The notes below the pieces were generated by a model. It did no database searches. It had not been told where the DNA came from and worked only from the letters and a program-made list of their open reading frames with translations. From NCBI GenBank assembly GCA_002811645.1, contig PDIP01000013.1, positions 61,248 through 125,247 on the forward strand: a DNA stretch of 64,000 nucleotides, read 5' to 3'. Each line of letters starts with the position of its first letter. Position 1 is the first letter of the stretch. This DNA comes from Corallochytrium limacisporum (lineage: Eukaryota > Opisthokonta). A program made the translations under genes and the position numbers. Shown here in pieces: positions 38,801-49,500 of the stretch.

Positions 38801-40446
38801 CAGAACCACTGGAGCCGGCACATGCACAAGTGGCAAAAGCCGGTCAAGCCACAGTGCGCTTCATGTCCAGGGCAGATCAAGAACAGATAATGCGGAGTCC
38901 GGAATTGCAGGCCATTACGTACACGGGTTGGTGGCCGGAAGTGTCATCCACGACAGTTGCGATTTTTGTGGTTGATCTTGTGCGCGAGGCTCTGAAACGT
39001 CTTCGGGAATCTGACATAATGAACAAGAGTGATGGTGGTGACTTTGGCATGGTTGATGAGGAAGATTTTGCACTGCACTGCAGTGCTGTTGATAGCCTGT
39101 TGGGTACCATGTACGGAGTCTGCGTGGGAGTCATGGCCTTGTCTGTGGATACCAGAACGAATCGACAGCGCAGGGAGGCACGAAGCCAGGGACGGTCGCA
39201 GCTAGCAAAGAGGATATCAACTACTGCACTAGATGCAGATCTGGTTGAGAAGCTACTGTTTGGTGAAGTCATCGCTCGGGTGCGACGGGTTCTGCTTGAC
39301 CTTGGAGAACGAAATGTTGGGGATCTGGCACTGCTTGACTTTATTGAGCTGCGTGTTGAGTTCTTGCTGGCCAGTCCCGGCAGTGTCCAGCGCTTGACCG
39401 CGAATTCATCGCTGCAGCATATCTTGTGTCAGACTGCTCAAGTTGCATGGATCTACGGGGCGCACTGCACGTCGGACGACCAAACGAGAGTCGACATTTG
39501 TGCGTTATACCAGCGCTGTGTGGGTCAGCGGCCTTGGGACCCCGAGACCTATCTCTCACCACCCACAGGAGGCAATCTGGTGCCCCTGACCGCCCAGGAT
39601 CGCCTCAAGCATGTGCTGGCATGGCATGGGCTTGACCCAGATGACGACCTTGCCACACGTCTATGCGCTGGTTTGGTTCAGGCATGGACCACTGGAGACC
39701 AATCACAGCTGGAAGAGCTGAGTCCAACGGAGCGATCTGCCCTTCTGGCATACGCCTTGGCCTCTGGCCAGTACGGTGCTGTTCTCTCTGAATGGAAAGG
39801 CTCAGTGACAATCGATGATAAACGTATCCGCCCGACTCTGTTGCAACACAGTCATGGCACCAATGAGGCAAGCTCCGAAGCGAAGGCAGCGGCTCTGGCC
39901 CAAAAATACGTGCTGCTCACCCGAGGAGAAGTGGGGAGCAAGTCTCCATTGCCACCTGTAGATGAACTCGCCTTTGCCATGGCCTGCATGGTAGACTATA
40001 GTACAACATCCGTCCCGCAAGAGGTGACTTTGTCTATGACACACAAGGAAATTTCCAGTGACGTGTTGCCCGAGCCGCCACCAGCACTAGGCGCCATGGA
40101 TCATGAGGTCTTCTTGAAACTGTGCAAGCACATTCTTTATCTAGTCGGAGACAGTGATGACACTCACAGTGTGACGGTGCAAACCCTTGCCGATGGGCCC
40201 CTATACGGTGTACTGATGGTCGAACAGGTTGCTGGTGTGGTCCAAGACCTGCGCTCGCGGGATCTGCTGGCGCTAGCTGTACCAGACCGTGACTGGCCGC
40301 CAACTTATGGCTCCCTGGGCGAAGCTCTCCAGGCGCGTGCCGGTGATAGGAGCAAGCGTCGCCGCACAGACAGGAACGATGCCAGTACCATGGAGAAACC
40401 GCTGGTGGTGACGGACATGGGCGTACGGTTCCTCCTGTCACAGTAA
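35866..40446 (+). CDS. GTF3C1: General transcription factor IIIC largest subunit (B-block-binding; GTF3C1/Tfc3-like)
   Basis: A 1526-residue protein. The N-terminus (MDILYNDILREIALHGLQG) matches GTF3C1, and residues ~165-210 form the B-block-binding winged helix (GLNTSEIAKVLQVRVPTVKQ). Further winged-helix-like segments lie at ~350-420 and ~465-530, and a long acidic stretch at ~945-985 (D/E-rich). Human GTF3C1 is larger (about 2100), yeast Tfc3 1160. TFIIIC binds the internal A and B boxes of tRNA genes and recruits TFIIIB. Relevant here because the only tRNA gene of this window has an intron inside its B box. The C-terminal half is not recognisable by motif; homology rests on the N-terminal half. 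Confidence 0.8.
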   Translation: MDILYNDILREIALHGLQGMRVSRLKKYVSNHSLLDGDESASGPLLRKLTPYLKRHCRFCEGTSAHDVDDDVDLASAVLEPYICKELGAGDLPSALRTRRIRKYSDVDDFVAHDNWVVVAIEMVRSRTYDHEGSRGNLLTCREQVPYQECMDGEELLTLEMVALLDRLGRTRYRGLNTSEIAKVLQVRVPTVKQNIAVLKNRGLIRNQRQDKSTPTSLAIFEADSAFHTIDPAHIQDATDLIKATVQEYHRECPTETDSKHWWPALADVADRAQQLLTPSCPNEAQLAVTYALKDLKVSGQFREPVAVQKDNHYGRKALLQRVPLVYAMPDQYAADGSSTLWVAPTSSILHAIIYVVHYMHRHLGQEYVRKTDVATVLGIFQRKHEAFFTHHIQRGVLGVREIQAGRNLEAMLFVTEKGRKEYGLEDWNRSEGKHADASISNGIKLKTAIDTDDGINDKPDLAEGKIDALIQHIVQRHGAVDESRLVAYVQDVRHSTLGFSLKKTAVLSAMERLIRHDQIMKREEILHTKSYGKVKVETLRDMTRSATNPIFDARAQATKERVAARVKPPTASDLLVDVLPSSIDAAEFPTLLNPSRHPWADSTTLADGGPPRWERVCIVHQLLWVETHMQRAAMGVEGRGEKVWIDLKTWITCLPLPVLQLILGHADDEVAESLQDLRDQEKGWKILEMGMGTLTSSLFILRELALINTEPHPHHAAELPVAVSMVEDVVMTQTYRNAFAQVRPRLRGHAPSVGQRTGQWPSRLLMYKQSHRDAYWDGLRALCCYRGERKVQMMRTLAPVNKPWLISLLGARNVDGCWDRSQVVAGFGQVDRVVGAAILSASVALSNVPDGAGEDVEEIRTSILEPLQGEKEYLLVSGLSEEAVDHLITLILEIILEDLQEPGRRKRLDQKRVLLRVLTKQRPQRPTWHRTVSAHVGETPEIALDQEEEVVYEGYEVDEDQEEEDEESEEVTEAEEESEPLEPAHAQVAKAGQATVRFMSRADQEQIMRSPELQAITYTGWWPEVSSTTVAIFVVDLVREALKRLRESDIMNKSDGGDFGMVDEEDFALHCSAVDSLLGTMYGVCVGVMALSVDTRTNRQRREARSQGRSQLAKRISTTALDADLVEKLLFGEVIARVRRVLLDLGERNVGDLALLDFIELRVEFLLASPGSVQRLTANSSLQHILCQTAQVAWIYGAHCTSDDQTRVDICALYQRCVGQRPWDPETYLSPPTGGNLVPLTAQDRLKHVLAWHGLDPDDDLATRLCAGLVQAWTTGDQSQLEELSPTERSALLAYALASGQYGAVLSEWKGSVTIDDKRIRPTLLQHSHGTNEASSEAKAAALAQKYVLLTRGEVGSKSPLPPVDELAFAMACMVDYSTTSVPQEVTLSMTHKEISSDVLPEPPPALGAMDHEVFLKLCKHILYLVGDSDDTHSVTVQTLADGPLYGVLMVEQVAGVVQDLRSRDLLALAVPDRDWPPTYGSLGEALQARAGDRSKRRRTDRNDASTMEKPLVVTDMGVRFLLSQ

Positions 40447-40534
40447 AGAAACACTCGAAATCGTGCCCTTATAACCAAATATTGCTGCTAAATACTAAAT
40501 GTTCTGTCTTTGAAATACATACTAAACTGCACAC

Positions 40535-42073
40535 TCATATATCGTACTTGGCTTTCATCTTCCGACTGTGCGCTGAGATTGCTTTAGCGTCTGCATTGCA
40601 TTCCTTGGAGAAGTCCTTAGGAATGTGACGGGCTAGCATACCCATGAAGTTGTCGAAGCGATAGACGTGCGGCACACCCACTTCAAGAGGTGCGCCGCAA
40701 TCCTTCAGCGGTTTCGGCTCCCCATTGAAGAGGAAGCGAACCGCGAGGTCGCTAGCCTTGGCGGAGCCACTCGATGAGGCGCCTCCGAAGAAACCGCCGA
40801 ACCATGAAGAAGAAGATGATGATGATGACGACGACGATAAAGACACTTGAGAGTTGCCTTCCTTTTGTAGCACCTCTACAGTAATGCTGCACCCAAAGTC
40901 TGGCCACTCATCCGGCAAATTGCCCGTCATAGCCAAAATGGGAATGATGGTGGTGTCGTGCCCCGAATAGATCAAGAACCGAGGCTCCGTATTCTTCAGG
41001 TCAGCTAAATGCTGGGCCATGTCGCCTGCGAAGCGTCCTATAGCCAAACGCGCGATCTCGCTCTGACTGCCGTAGCTCTCGAACCATTGCTTCAACGCAC
41101 CACGGCCGATGGCACGGATCTTCTCCTCTGTCAAACCTTTCGGTAACACGTCTCCCTCAGCCAAACGACACATGAACTCGTCATAGAGTGCATGGATTTG
41201 TGGACAATCCTCGACATCAATGTCTAGTGCCTCTGCCACGTCCCTGCGGTGTTGCAAGTTCTCCTCCTTGACGGCTTGGTACTCCTTAGTGTGCCTCCAC
41301 TGCCGGACCAGCTCCCTCAGGCGCGGACAATGGGCCAGGTTAGGAAACATAGTCTCGTTCGCTTCTTGGATGGTGAAGATGTCAATGATTGGGTGGTCCT
41401 CAGGTCGCTGATTCGGAGGGTACAAGGCTCCCAGTAGATGCTGTACGGACTGAATGGCCCGGGGCACCTCTGTTGACCGTACGTATAGATCTTTGGGATC
41501 GTAGACTTGCGGGACCACGCCAAAGTCGCGTACGTATCGCTGCCGCAAATGCGTACCCATGCGGTGCAACTGCATGGCACCGACGTAGGTGAGTTGCCCA
41601 CTGAAGCAGGCACCCGGCAGGACCTGCTTGCCTTCTATGTATGTGGTCCTGTACATAGCCTCCTGTGGTGAATGGATGGCCTCCTGTTCCGCTCCGAAGG
41701 CGGGGCCCACAGTGATTGCTGTGGTGCGCCCCCCTGGTTGACTGCTCAATAACGGGCTGTGTCCCTCGCACATCCAGTTGAGTTCTGGTAACACTCCCTT
41801 TAGTCTAAATTCAACAGGCGTGCGTGCACCATGTCTGTGAATAAATATTACCCGCGAAACTCGGTAGCCATCGGGAAGCTTTGGGCCGCCGAGGTCCACC
41901 GGCAGAGGTGAAGGTGCAGTGCCCATTTTGGAGGGATCGGCCTGCTTCGTCCTGTCCTCGTAGTCCTTACGGTCCCGCATTCCTTTGGCCTGCACAGCAT
42001 CATTGCTGCTGGACAACCAGGCCACAAGGGCTGTGGATCCCAGGCATGCAGCGGCGTACTTGGCAGCTGACAT
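40535..42073 (-). CDS. ACP6-like histidine acid phosphatase (lysophosphatidate phosphatase type), mitochondrial or membrane-anchored
   Basis: A 512-residue branch-2 histidine phosphatase. The catalytic motif RHGARTP is at 80-86 with the phospho-accepting H81, and the proton donor pair HD is at 372-373 (IYSGHDTTIIPI). The middle region (DLYVRSTEVPRAIQSVQHLL and TIQEANETMFPNLAHCPRL) matches mammalian ACP6, which hydrolyses lysophosphatidic acid in mitochondria, better than secreted acid phosphatases or PXYLP1. The hydrophobic N-terminus (7-21) may be a signal anchor or presequence. A Ser run (411-423, coded by TCG/TCA/TCT/AGC-type codons near 40805-40845) followed by WFGGFFGG is an unusual insert near the C-terminus. 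Substrate inferred from similarity only. Confidence 0.85.
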   Translation of the reverse strand: MSAAKYAAACLGSTALVAWLSSSNDAVQAKGMRDRKDYEDRTKQADPSKMGTAPSPLPVDLGGPKLPDGYRVSRVIFIHRHGARTPVEFRLKGVLPELNWMCEGHSPLLSSQPGGRTTAITVGPAFGAEQEAIHSPQEAMYRTTYIEGKQVLPGACFSGQLTYVGAMQLHRMGTHLRQRYVRDFGVVPQVYDPKDLYVRSTEVPRAIQSVQHLLGALYPPNQRPEDHPIIDIFTIQEANETMFPNLAHCPRLRELVRQWRHTKEYQAVKEENLQHRRDVAEALDIDVEDCPQIHALYDEFMCRLAEGDVLPKGLTEEKIRAIGRGALKQWFESYGSQSEIARLAIGRFAGDMAQHLADLKNTEPRFLIYSGHDTTIIPILAMTGNLPDEWPDFGCSITVEVLQKEGNSQVSLSSSSSSSSSSSWFGGFFGGASSSGSAKASDLAVRFLFNGEPKPLKDCGAPLEVGVPHVYRFDNFMGMLARHIPKDFSKECNADAKAISAHSRKMKAKYDI

Positions 42074-42797
42074 TCCGGGTTGCTATTGTGTATGTTCCGA
42101 ACGGGAATTCCAACCTCCTCAATTTCGGGACGACTAGTAGTGTTGTATACCACTGTCCAGTTGCACAAGCCCGTTTTCTTATATAGATCTCCGTAATTCA
42201 TGTTGTCATACAACAGTAACTTACTAAGCTCATCATGAATCTCACACCATAGATCTACTCCAACAGAGGATGACGGTCAGTGACGTGCTGGCCGCGTCCG
42301 AAGCTCTCTGGTCCGGCCCCGCCCAACCGCTGCGTGGCGTGCGTAGCACGGACGTTGGGAGGATCGATACACTGCACCGGAATATTAGGGGGCCGGCTAA
42401 ACGACTTATATTGAGGAGGCGCTTCGTGCCGGGGGACGTTGGGGGACTAACGGATTGTATGGACTATACTTAGCTCAACAACGAACAAGGAATGCTCTAA
42501 AGTTGGACCCTTCCCGAGGATTCGGACCAGTCGTTCTCTGAATGTCACGTAACCTGCCTTAAGCACACAATCCCAACCCCCTCCGGTTTGGTACCTACAG
42601 ACAGGGGATCACCAGAAGTCCAACCCGAACGAGAGCAATCCGTTGGACTCTCGGCCGTCAGCCAATGCTCACCCGATCCGCTGAATTTGCCGGGGACTGG
42701 CTCTTCTTCGGACGTTTCGGCCCGGGGCCCATTCAAAAAGGGGGAGGCGGGGAGGGGGAGGGAATTTTCGGATCCCTCCTTTCTGCGGCTTCAAAAC

Positions 42798-42873
42798 AAA
42801 AATAGACTCCCAAAATGTAGATTGCAAAGGAGATTCCAGTCTGCCCGGACTGTTCAAAGGGGAGTCTATTTTT
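42798..42873. repeat. 14-bp perfect inverted repeat enclosing a nested hairpin
   Basis: Left arm AAAAATAGACTCCC (42798-42811), right arm GGGAGTCTATTTTT (42860-42873), 48-bp spacer. The spacer contains CAGTC...GACTG (about 42837-42852), a second small hairpin. The 13-mer AAAATAGACTCCC recurs at 26772-26784. Confidence 0.8.
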
Positions 42874-43973
42874 TCATCGCAGTGTGGCTGCCGGCATGCT
42901 CGGTCGTCCCGGATTTTTTTTGGGCATTATTTTCGTCTCCCGGGAGTGTGCGCCAGAAGTCCCGTGTATTCTTCTGCAGCGGGGTCAACTTGGACATAGA
43001 CAATGTACGACGCCCAGGGGACAGACGGCCCCGTGGGAAGAATGGCTTTGCTCCCTGGGGGGGGTGCGGTGTTCGGTGGTTTCCTCACTGAATGTACTTA
43101 GTCACTTCAGGTTGACGTTAGCGGTACCTGGTAAGGACCGTCAAACATGAACATGCCACTGCATTCTTCACACACTTGTCACCTTGCTGCAGTCATGTAG
43201 TGGATGCAAACTACATGTTCAACAACCGTACATACACAAGCGATTGTCGATCGCGAAATGCATCATGCGATCATCGCAACCTTAATGCGCCAATAGATCT
43301 AGGACGACATCAAACGGCTGGGAGAGCACGCTTCAGTTCTAGAGCCAATAAGGAGCGATGGGGTGTGTTGATCGCATCTTTCTTCCAGTTCTGTGCCCGT
43401 CCGTGTGTATCACAGTCACTTCAAACTGGACTGCACAAGAACTGTATACAACTAAGACTTAATAATAAACCAGTCCCTTATTTTGATGTCCCAGTGTCCA
43501 CCGCCCCACAGTTGTGCGTGTGTTCGGTGCTTGCTTTGCTCCCATACACAGTTAGTGTCGGTGTTCATGTGCCCATTTTTCCGAGCATCGTCTCGTAGCA
43601 GAAGAAGTGTAACACCCACACAGCGCACAGCGCCTGAGATGCGATGGCCAACAACTCAGCTCCTGCAGATACACACAGATGATGGCTACCACCAAAGAAC
43701 GGAAAAACAGATGCGCAACAAAAATCGAAAACGGCGTCGGTCCGTTTCGGCCGACTCGAGGCGAGAGCGGACCATTCCCACACCCTTTTTCGGTGTACCA
43801 CCCGCCCGACCGGAAGAGAAGGTGCAAAGAACCAAAGCAGGTCAGGGGCCTGTTTACTTCTAGAACCGCTGCTTTTCACACGGAGCGGTACGCGGGGTGT
43901 AAAAGGGCAGGGGGGGGGTTGTCGGCCCCAATCAGGAGGCGGGCGGGCAGGCGGAGGACGACGTGTACAAACC

Positions 43974-43997
43974 CCCTCCCCCCCCGGGGAGGGGGGG
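43974..43997. repeat. C-run/G-run palindrome
   Basis: CCCCCTC-type pyrimidine run, then eight C followed by GGGGAGGGGGGG; nearly perfect inverted repeat. Confidence 0.75.
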
Positions 43998-44259
43998 TGC
44001 CGGTAGTCCCCTTGCGTGTCCCGTGTCTTGTGTGTGTGTGTCTCTGTGTCGGTGGGTGTTGTGTTCGGGTAGGTTATTTTTCTTGGTAATTTTCCTCCTC
44101 ATTTTTTATTTATATTTTGGTTTTCTATTTTGGCTGAGCTGGAGTTAGCAGTGATATCGCACTACCCCCCCCCCCAGCGATGATGGCATCTGTGTCATGG
44201 GCTCCCAACTTTCTTTTCTTTTTTAATTGTTCGCTCGTATCTCGTCCAAGCATTTCCGG

Positions 44260-44281
44260 CGTACGTACGTGCGTACGTACG
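44260..44281. repeat. CGTA tetranucleotide palindrome
   Basis: Two copies of the self-complementary CGTACGTACG separated by TG. Confidence 0.85.
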
Positions 44282-44653
44282 GGGACGGAGATCCGCACAG
44301 GCTCCCCTTTTCTTTCTTGTCCTTTTAAAACATTCTTTGCACCAAAAATTGCAAAGGGAAATAAAGAAAGGAAGGAAAAGGCCAGCACCCCCCCTCTCCT
44401 CCCGAACGAACGAAGAATTTATTAACGCAGCGGGGGCGGCCAAAACCTTGACCTGACCATCTTCGCCCAAAAAGCCCGTGTCAGGGAATGATTTTTTGCC
44501 AAGCTCAGCAGCCCTACCCGCGCTGACAAGCTTGAATAAAGGGAGCCGCCATCGTTGTTGGCTGATCGTTTACGCTTTGGTGCTTTGCGACTCTTGCGGT
44601 GACACCGGGGATGTCCCCAGTGAAAGCTTTCGCGTGGGCCCCCCGTTTCCGGA

Positions 44654-44677
44654 GTGTGTGTGTGTGTGTGTGTGTGT
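44654..44677. repeat. GT dinucleotide microsatellite
   Basis: Twelve uninterrupted GT units. Confidence 0.95.
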
Positions 44678-45172
44678 TGCGGTGTGCGAAATTCCCGTTG
44701 GACCGTGCCCTGGGTTTTGCGCGGAATGTGTGAATGTTTGCCGGTGCCCCCGAAATGGTTTTTGGGGGACTGCAGCCAGCGGGGAGGACCGGCGCGCGTA
44801 GGGGGGAGGGAGGAGAGGGATCCGGAGCAGTATTTTTTTATCGCTGCCTCGGGGTTAACAGCGAAGGGAAGGGAGTGAGGGGGGGGGGGTGCCAACCGAT
44901 CGAAGCAAAGTGTGGGGATGGGTGTAACCGTCTGAGCGCACGATCCATGCGTAGACATGAAGTGGCTGGCTTTCGAACGATTCCTCAACGTGGATGTGTG
45001 TGAAACTGAGATATGAAAATGGAAACCTTTCGAATTCGAAGTGTCAGAAGGGTACTTTCGGGCGGCATTTCGATGCAGGTATGCAACTGTACGAGTTTCA
45101 ACAAGCCATTCATCTGGTATCAAATGTTCGGAGTTAACTTTAGCACGAGTGAAGACACTACAACAAGCAATC

Positions 45173-46480
45173 ATGGACAATGGTAGGGCAGTGAAGAGAA
45201 GCGCCAGCTTCGTCGAGTCCAAACATGACCACAACCGCATCTCTATTATCTTCGCCATCGACGGTGACAGGATCGGTGCTCTTCAGGATGTTCTCACCAT
45301 CTTGAAGGAGTCTAACGTGAATCTGCGCCACATCGAGTCCCGTCCCAGCCGTCAGATTCCGGGTGCCTACGATCTATTGGTGGATGTTGAGTCTGCCCCA
45401 GACACGGTCACCATGGACAAGGTCAGCAAGTCGTGCATTAACGTGCGCACCCTCAACGAGCAGGATGAGGAAAGCCCCTGGTTCCCTCGTCTCATGCGTG
45501 ACATGGACAAATTCGCAACCGAGACACTCGAGTACGGCTCCGATCTCGACGCTGACCACCCGGGATTCAATGACCCCGAATACCGCAAGCGTCGCTTGGA
45601 GATCACCTGGAATGCTAAGAACTACAAGTACGGCCAACCTTTGCCCCGTGTTGAGTACACAGAACAAGAGAAGGCCACATGGCGCGAGGTCTGGACCCAG
45701 CTCACCAAGCTCTACCCGACCCACGCCTGCTCTGAGTACAACCGCATGCTGCCGCTCCTGATCGAGAACTGCGGGTACGGACCGGACGACATTCCCCAGA
45801 TTGCCGACATTGATCAGTTCCTGCACGACACTACGGGATTCCGCCTCCGGCCCGTAGCTGGCCTGCTGAGCAGCCGGGACTTCCTGAATGGGTTGGCTTT
45901 CCGTACCTTCCATTCCACACAGTATATTCGCCATCCATCAAAACCTCTATACACACCGGAGCCGGATGTTTGCCATGAGCTCCTCGGTCACGTCCCTCTC
46001 TTCGCCGATCCTTCGTTTGCGGATTTCAGCCAGGAAATTGGCCTCGCTTCCCTGGGCGCCACCGACGACGAAATCAAGCGCCTCGCCACCGTCTACTGGT
46101 TCACCATTGAGTTTGGCGTGTGCCGCCAGCACGGACAGATCAAGGCCTACGGTGCCGGCCTGCTCTCATCCTTTGGAGAGCTTCAGTACTGCTTGACCGA
46201 CGAGCCCAAGCACAAGCAGTTCGTGCCCGAAGTCACGTCACTGACGGAGTACCCAATCACGAGCTACCAGCCTACCTACTTTGTAGCCGAATCCTTCGAC
46301 GACGCAAAGGAGAAGGTCCGTGCCTACGCTCGAACCCTGAGCCGCAAGTTTGGCGTGCGCTACAACCCTTACACTGAGAGCATCGAGATTCTTGATTCCA
46401 CTCAGCAAGTGTCTCGGGTCATTAGCCACGTGCAGGGTGAGCTGGCCATTCTCAATGATTCGCTGCGTCACATGATGTAA
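45173..46480 (+). CDS. Biopterin-dependent aromatic amino acid hydroxylase, phenylalanine hydroxylase-like
   Basis: A 435-residue enzyme: N-terminal ACT regulatory domain (about 20-95; SIIFAIDGDRIGALQDVL), catalytic domain (about 105-400), short tetramerisation helix. Iron ligands are H268 and H273 (CHELLGH) and E313 (WFTIEFG); the pterin and substrate segments PDVCHELLGHVPLFADPSF and SFGELQYC are intact. It uses tetrahydrobiopterin and O2 to hydroxylate an aromatic amino acid; overall similarity to animal PAH is highest by eye, but single-copy protist enzymes may take tryptophan as well. A KRSAS segment (8-12) is a possible phosphosite like Ser16 of PAH. The frame begins at GTG 45041; the first ATG (45173) gives the normal N-terminus. 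Such enzymes are absent from most fungi. Confidence 0.95.
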   Translation: MDNGRAVKRSASFVESKHDHNRISIIFAIDGDRIGALQDVLTILKESNVNLRHIESRPSRQIPGAYDLLVDVESAPDTVTMDKVSKSCINVRTLNEQDEESPWFPRLMRDMDKFATETLEYGSDLDADHPGFNDPEYRKRRLEITWNAKNYKYGQPLPRVEYTEQEKATWREVWTQLTKLYPTHACSEYNRMLPLLIENCGYGPDDIPQIADIDQFLHDTTGFRLRPVAGLLSSRDFLNGLAFRTFHSTQYIRHPSKPLYTPEPDVCHELLGHVPLFADPSFADFSQEIGLASLGATDDEIKRLATVYWFTIEFGVCRQHGQIKAYGAGLLSSFGELQYCLTDEPKHKQFVPEVTSLTEYPITSYQPTYFVAESFDDAKEKVRAYARTLSRKFGVRYNPYTESIEILDSTQQVSRVISHVQGELAILNDSLRHMM

Positions 46481-46583
46481 TTGCCTGGAATGATCGGATT
46501 TTTCTTTGGCTTCCATCGTAATACAAATAGTTTAAGTCCTTTTCAAGAACAGTTTTACTTAGCTTTGGTTGGCATATATGAAT

Positions 46584-49500
46584 TTACGATGATGAACTTG
46601 TGGCTTGACCGCTGATCGAGCTGGTCATGATGGACTCCATCTCACGGGTGTACATTTGGTGCAATTCACGGGCCTCACGTACCTCACGGCGTAGATCCTC
46701 GAGGAAGGCATTAGTGCCGCCGGTTGTAGGTGCCGCAGGACCTGCTGGCGCAGAGCTCGTTGAAGTTCCCAGGTGCACGGGCCCGGATGAGGACACTGGT
46801 GCGCCTATGCCACCCGTTGAGGAGTCTAATCCTTCTGCCTGGCGCTGCGCTGCCCAGTCTCGCTCCATGCGGAAGAGAACACGCGCCTTCTCCCGTTCCT
46901 GCTCCGATAGGGACTCATCGTCCGGACCGCTGGGTTGTTGGGAACCACCCCCGGTGGTACTGTCCACACGCCGAGACAGAATTTCTGCTTCTTCAAAGTA
47001 TTGGCGCCGCCGTTCACGAAGACGGCTGTCAGTCTTTTCGTGCATCTTTTGCTGTTCGACCAGCTTTCGCTGGAGTTCTTCTTCCTTCCGCAGAAGTGCG
47101 TCCTCGAAAGCGGCAGCAGCGCGGCGCTCCTCCTCCATGTGCTTCAGGGCTTCCCGCAGGATCTCTTCCTCCTGCTCCAGATCGGTTTCGTCCTCCAGGG
47201 CCTTTGCGGACAGTTGCTCCACAAACTGACGCTCGCGTTGCATGCTCTCAATTTGTGTGAGACGGTCCGCACGCTGCTCGCGTTCCAGATCCAGGCGACG
47301 TCGCTCATCATCGAGAATCCGCTGACGTTCTTTGCTCTGCTGCTGGCGCCATTCCTTGTGCTGCTGCTGCAGGGTGCGCAAGGACTGTTCTTCCTGTGCG
47401 TTCAGAGCGTCCGCCTCACGCTGCAGAGTGTCCACATCCTGGGAGGTAAGAGCCAGGTCACGCTCCTTAAGTACTTGGATATTGCGTTGACGTTCAACTT
47501 TGAGACGCTCCAGGTCCTCATTGAGCGCAGCCATACGCAAATCATGGTTGACCTTCATGTTGTGACGCTCTTGCTGGCGCACGGTCTGCATGCGGGCCAT
47601 TCGCTCCTCGTGCAAGCGAGTTTCCATCTTGTACTTCTGGTCTTCCGCCTGATGTTTCGCCCGTTGGGTCTGAAGTGCCATGTTCTGCTCCTTGCGATGG
47701 TACGCCATTTTCTCGTCTAGCAAGCGCTGGGCAGTATCGGCCTCAGCGGAAATGGCCTGTTCGAACTCCGCTTTCTTGATCTTGAGCTCAATCTCCCGGA
47801 GTTCCATGTCCTCCAGAGCAGCCGACTGCAATTCCCGACGCTGCTTGGACAGGCGCTCGAGTTCGTCGTCAAGGCGTTGCACACGTTGCTCCTGCAGGCG
47901 ACGCTGCTGGGCCACAAAGGCATTGCGCGACTCCTGCATGATCTGTGCTTGTTTGACACGCTCTTCCCGAGCAGCCATATCCAGACCTTGCTGTACCTCG
48001 TATATGCGATCTTCTTCGACCCTCTGCTGCCTACGACGTTCGTCTTCTGCATCGGCCAGAATGGTCTGTTGGCGACTCCACCGGGCCTGTTCCCGCTCGA
48101 TACGCCTCGATTCTTCGCGCAGGTCGGTAATGAGTTCCATGCGCTTAGTGTTCTCCTCTTCCTCCCGCCGGATGGCCTCCCGAGCGCGGACTTGGTAGTC
48201 AACCACAAAACGAGGGTACTTGTTGAATATAGGGTACTGTCCCTGGCCACCTCCGGCACCGCCAGCACTAAGAGGCGAGAACTGTGGGTACAGACCATTG
48301 CGACGTGGGTCCAGGTCCGCCGGCGTGGAGGCAGCCATGCGATAAGCCATCTGCATCAGCTGTGGTACGCTCAAGCTGCCCTGGATCCTGCCAAAGAAAA
48401 AGGCAAAGTCCTCGCGATTGCGACAGCCCAGTAGGGTGCGGCGGAAGTAGCGCAGGATAGCAGTAACGACAATGAGCAGGAAGCCAGGATGATTTGTGAA
48501 GACGTGGTCCATGACAGCCAACCAGTCATCTTTACCGAGAATCTCGGACAGAAAATTCTGTAGCATGCCCCAGGCGTAGACTTTGGAGGTGACCTCAAAC
48601 TTGACAAAGTGCCGCAGGAGTGTCGTATCGTGGTGGCTCAGGAGATTCTCCACACAGTTCAGTACGGCCACCGGCGGATGCGGATAGTAATCAAACCAGT
48701 TGCTGGCCCAATTTGTGATGATTGTGACAACAACCTCAAACGCGGCAAGAGCGTTCTGCTCGTAAGTTTTGACAAAGGGGAACACCAAGCTCGGCAGATA
48801 CGGAACCTCGCCAAAGATGGGGCTCCAGTGGGCTAGTGCGCTGAGCAGCGTCTCCATGTGAGCCAGTAACTTCGGTGACTTGATTGGGTACTTGGATTGT
48901 AAGGTTTTGTACGCATCGTGTGTTCCCAGTGCAGTTAGATGCCGGTATTCATTCCGATTCTCGGGAATCTGCAACAGGAACCGCCAAATCAGTAAACGGT
49001 ACTTCTCCGGGTATTCACCATACTTGCGGAGAATGCCTATGAGTTTTTGCCGGTTGAATATCTTGGAGTCCTCGTCCAGTGTCAGCGGTTCGATTCTCTG
49101 CTGCTGCTGGTCCTTGAGGGCCTTGAGTGGCTGATGCCCGGTGGCAGGGGGAGTGCTCTGCTCGTCGCCTCCTCGTTCAAATTTGACTTGCTTCTCCGAA
49201 ACCTTGACACGTAGAGGAGGAGGCGGCTGTGCCCTGCCAGCACTGACAGCTGTGTTATTTGGCCGAATGACAAAGAAGGTCGGTTTCGGGGTCTTTTTTG
49301 TCATTGTACGATTTCGCCACAATTCGGTCAGATTCCAGAGTAAGACTCCACCATTGTCAATGACGCTGGCCAGATGCCTGCTGCGTGGTCCTACAGTCAT
49401 TGCCCGGAAAGGATCAGACCAAGGCAGGGTTAACTGTAACTTTCCGTTATCTATATCCACAAAAAGAATGGCCCCTGTGGACGCCAAAATGACAATAATA

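Larger units (their letters stand above)
42074..45172. promoter_or_regulatory. 3.1-kb divergent interval between ACP6-like phosphatase and aromatic amino acid hydroxylase
   Basis: The longest gene-free stretch between recognised genes. I see no supported coding. It holds GGGCCC at 42725 and 44636, a long inverted repeat at 42798-42873, C/G blocks at 43974-43997 and 44165-44175, a CGTA repeat, a GT microsatellite and a G-run at 44880-44890. A TATATAAG sequence on the minus strand (42178-42185) lies about 105 bp upstream of the phosphatase ATG. The 278-codon minus-strand open frame 44422-45258 overlaps the hydroxylase and includes the GT repeat; I reject it. Confidence 0.45.

Noticed and set aside
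44422-45258. 278-codon minus-strand open frame overlapping the aromatic hydroxylase
   Set aside because: Translation is low-complexity with a His-Thr run coded by the GT microsatellite. It overlaps the 5' end of a well-supported gene, and no domain is visible.
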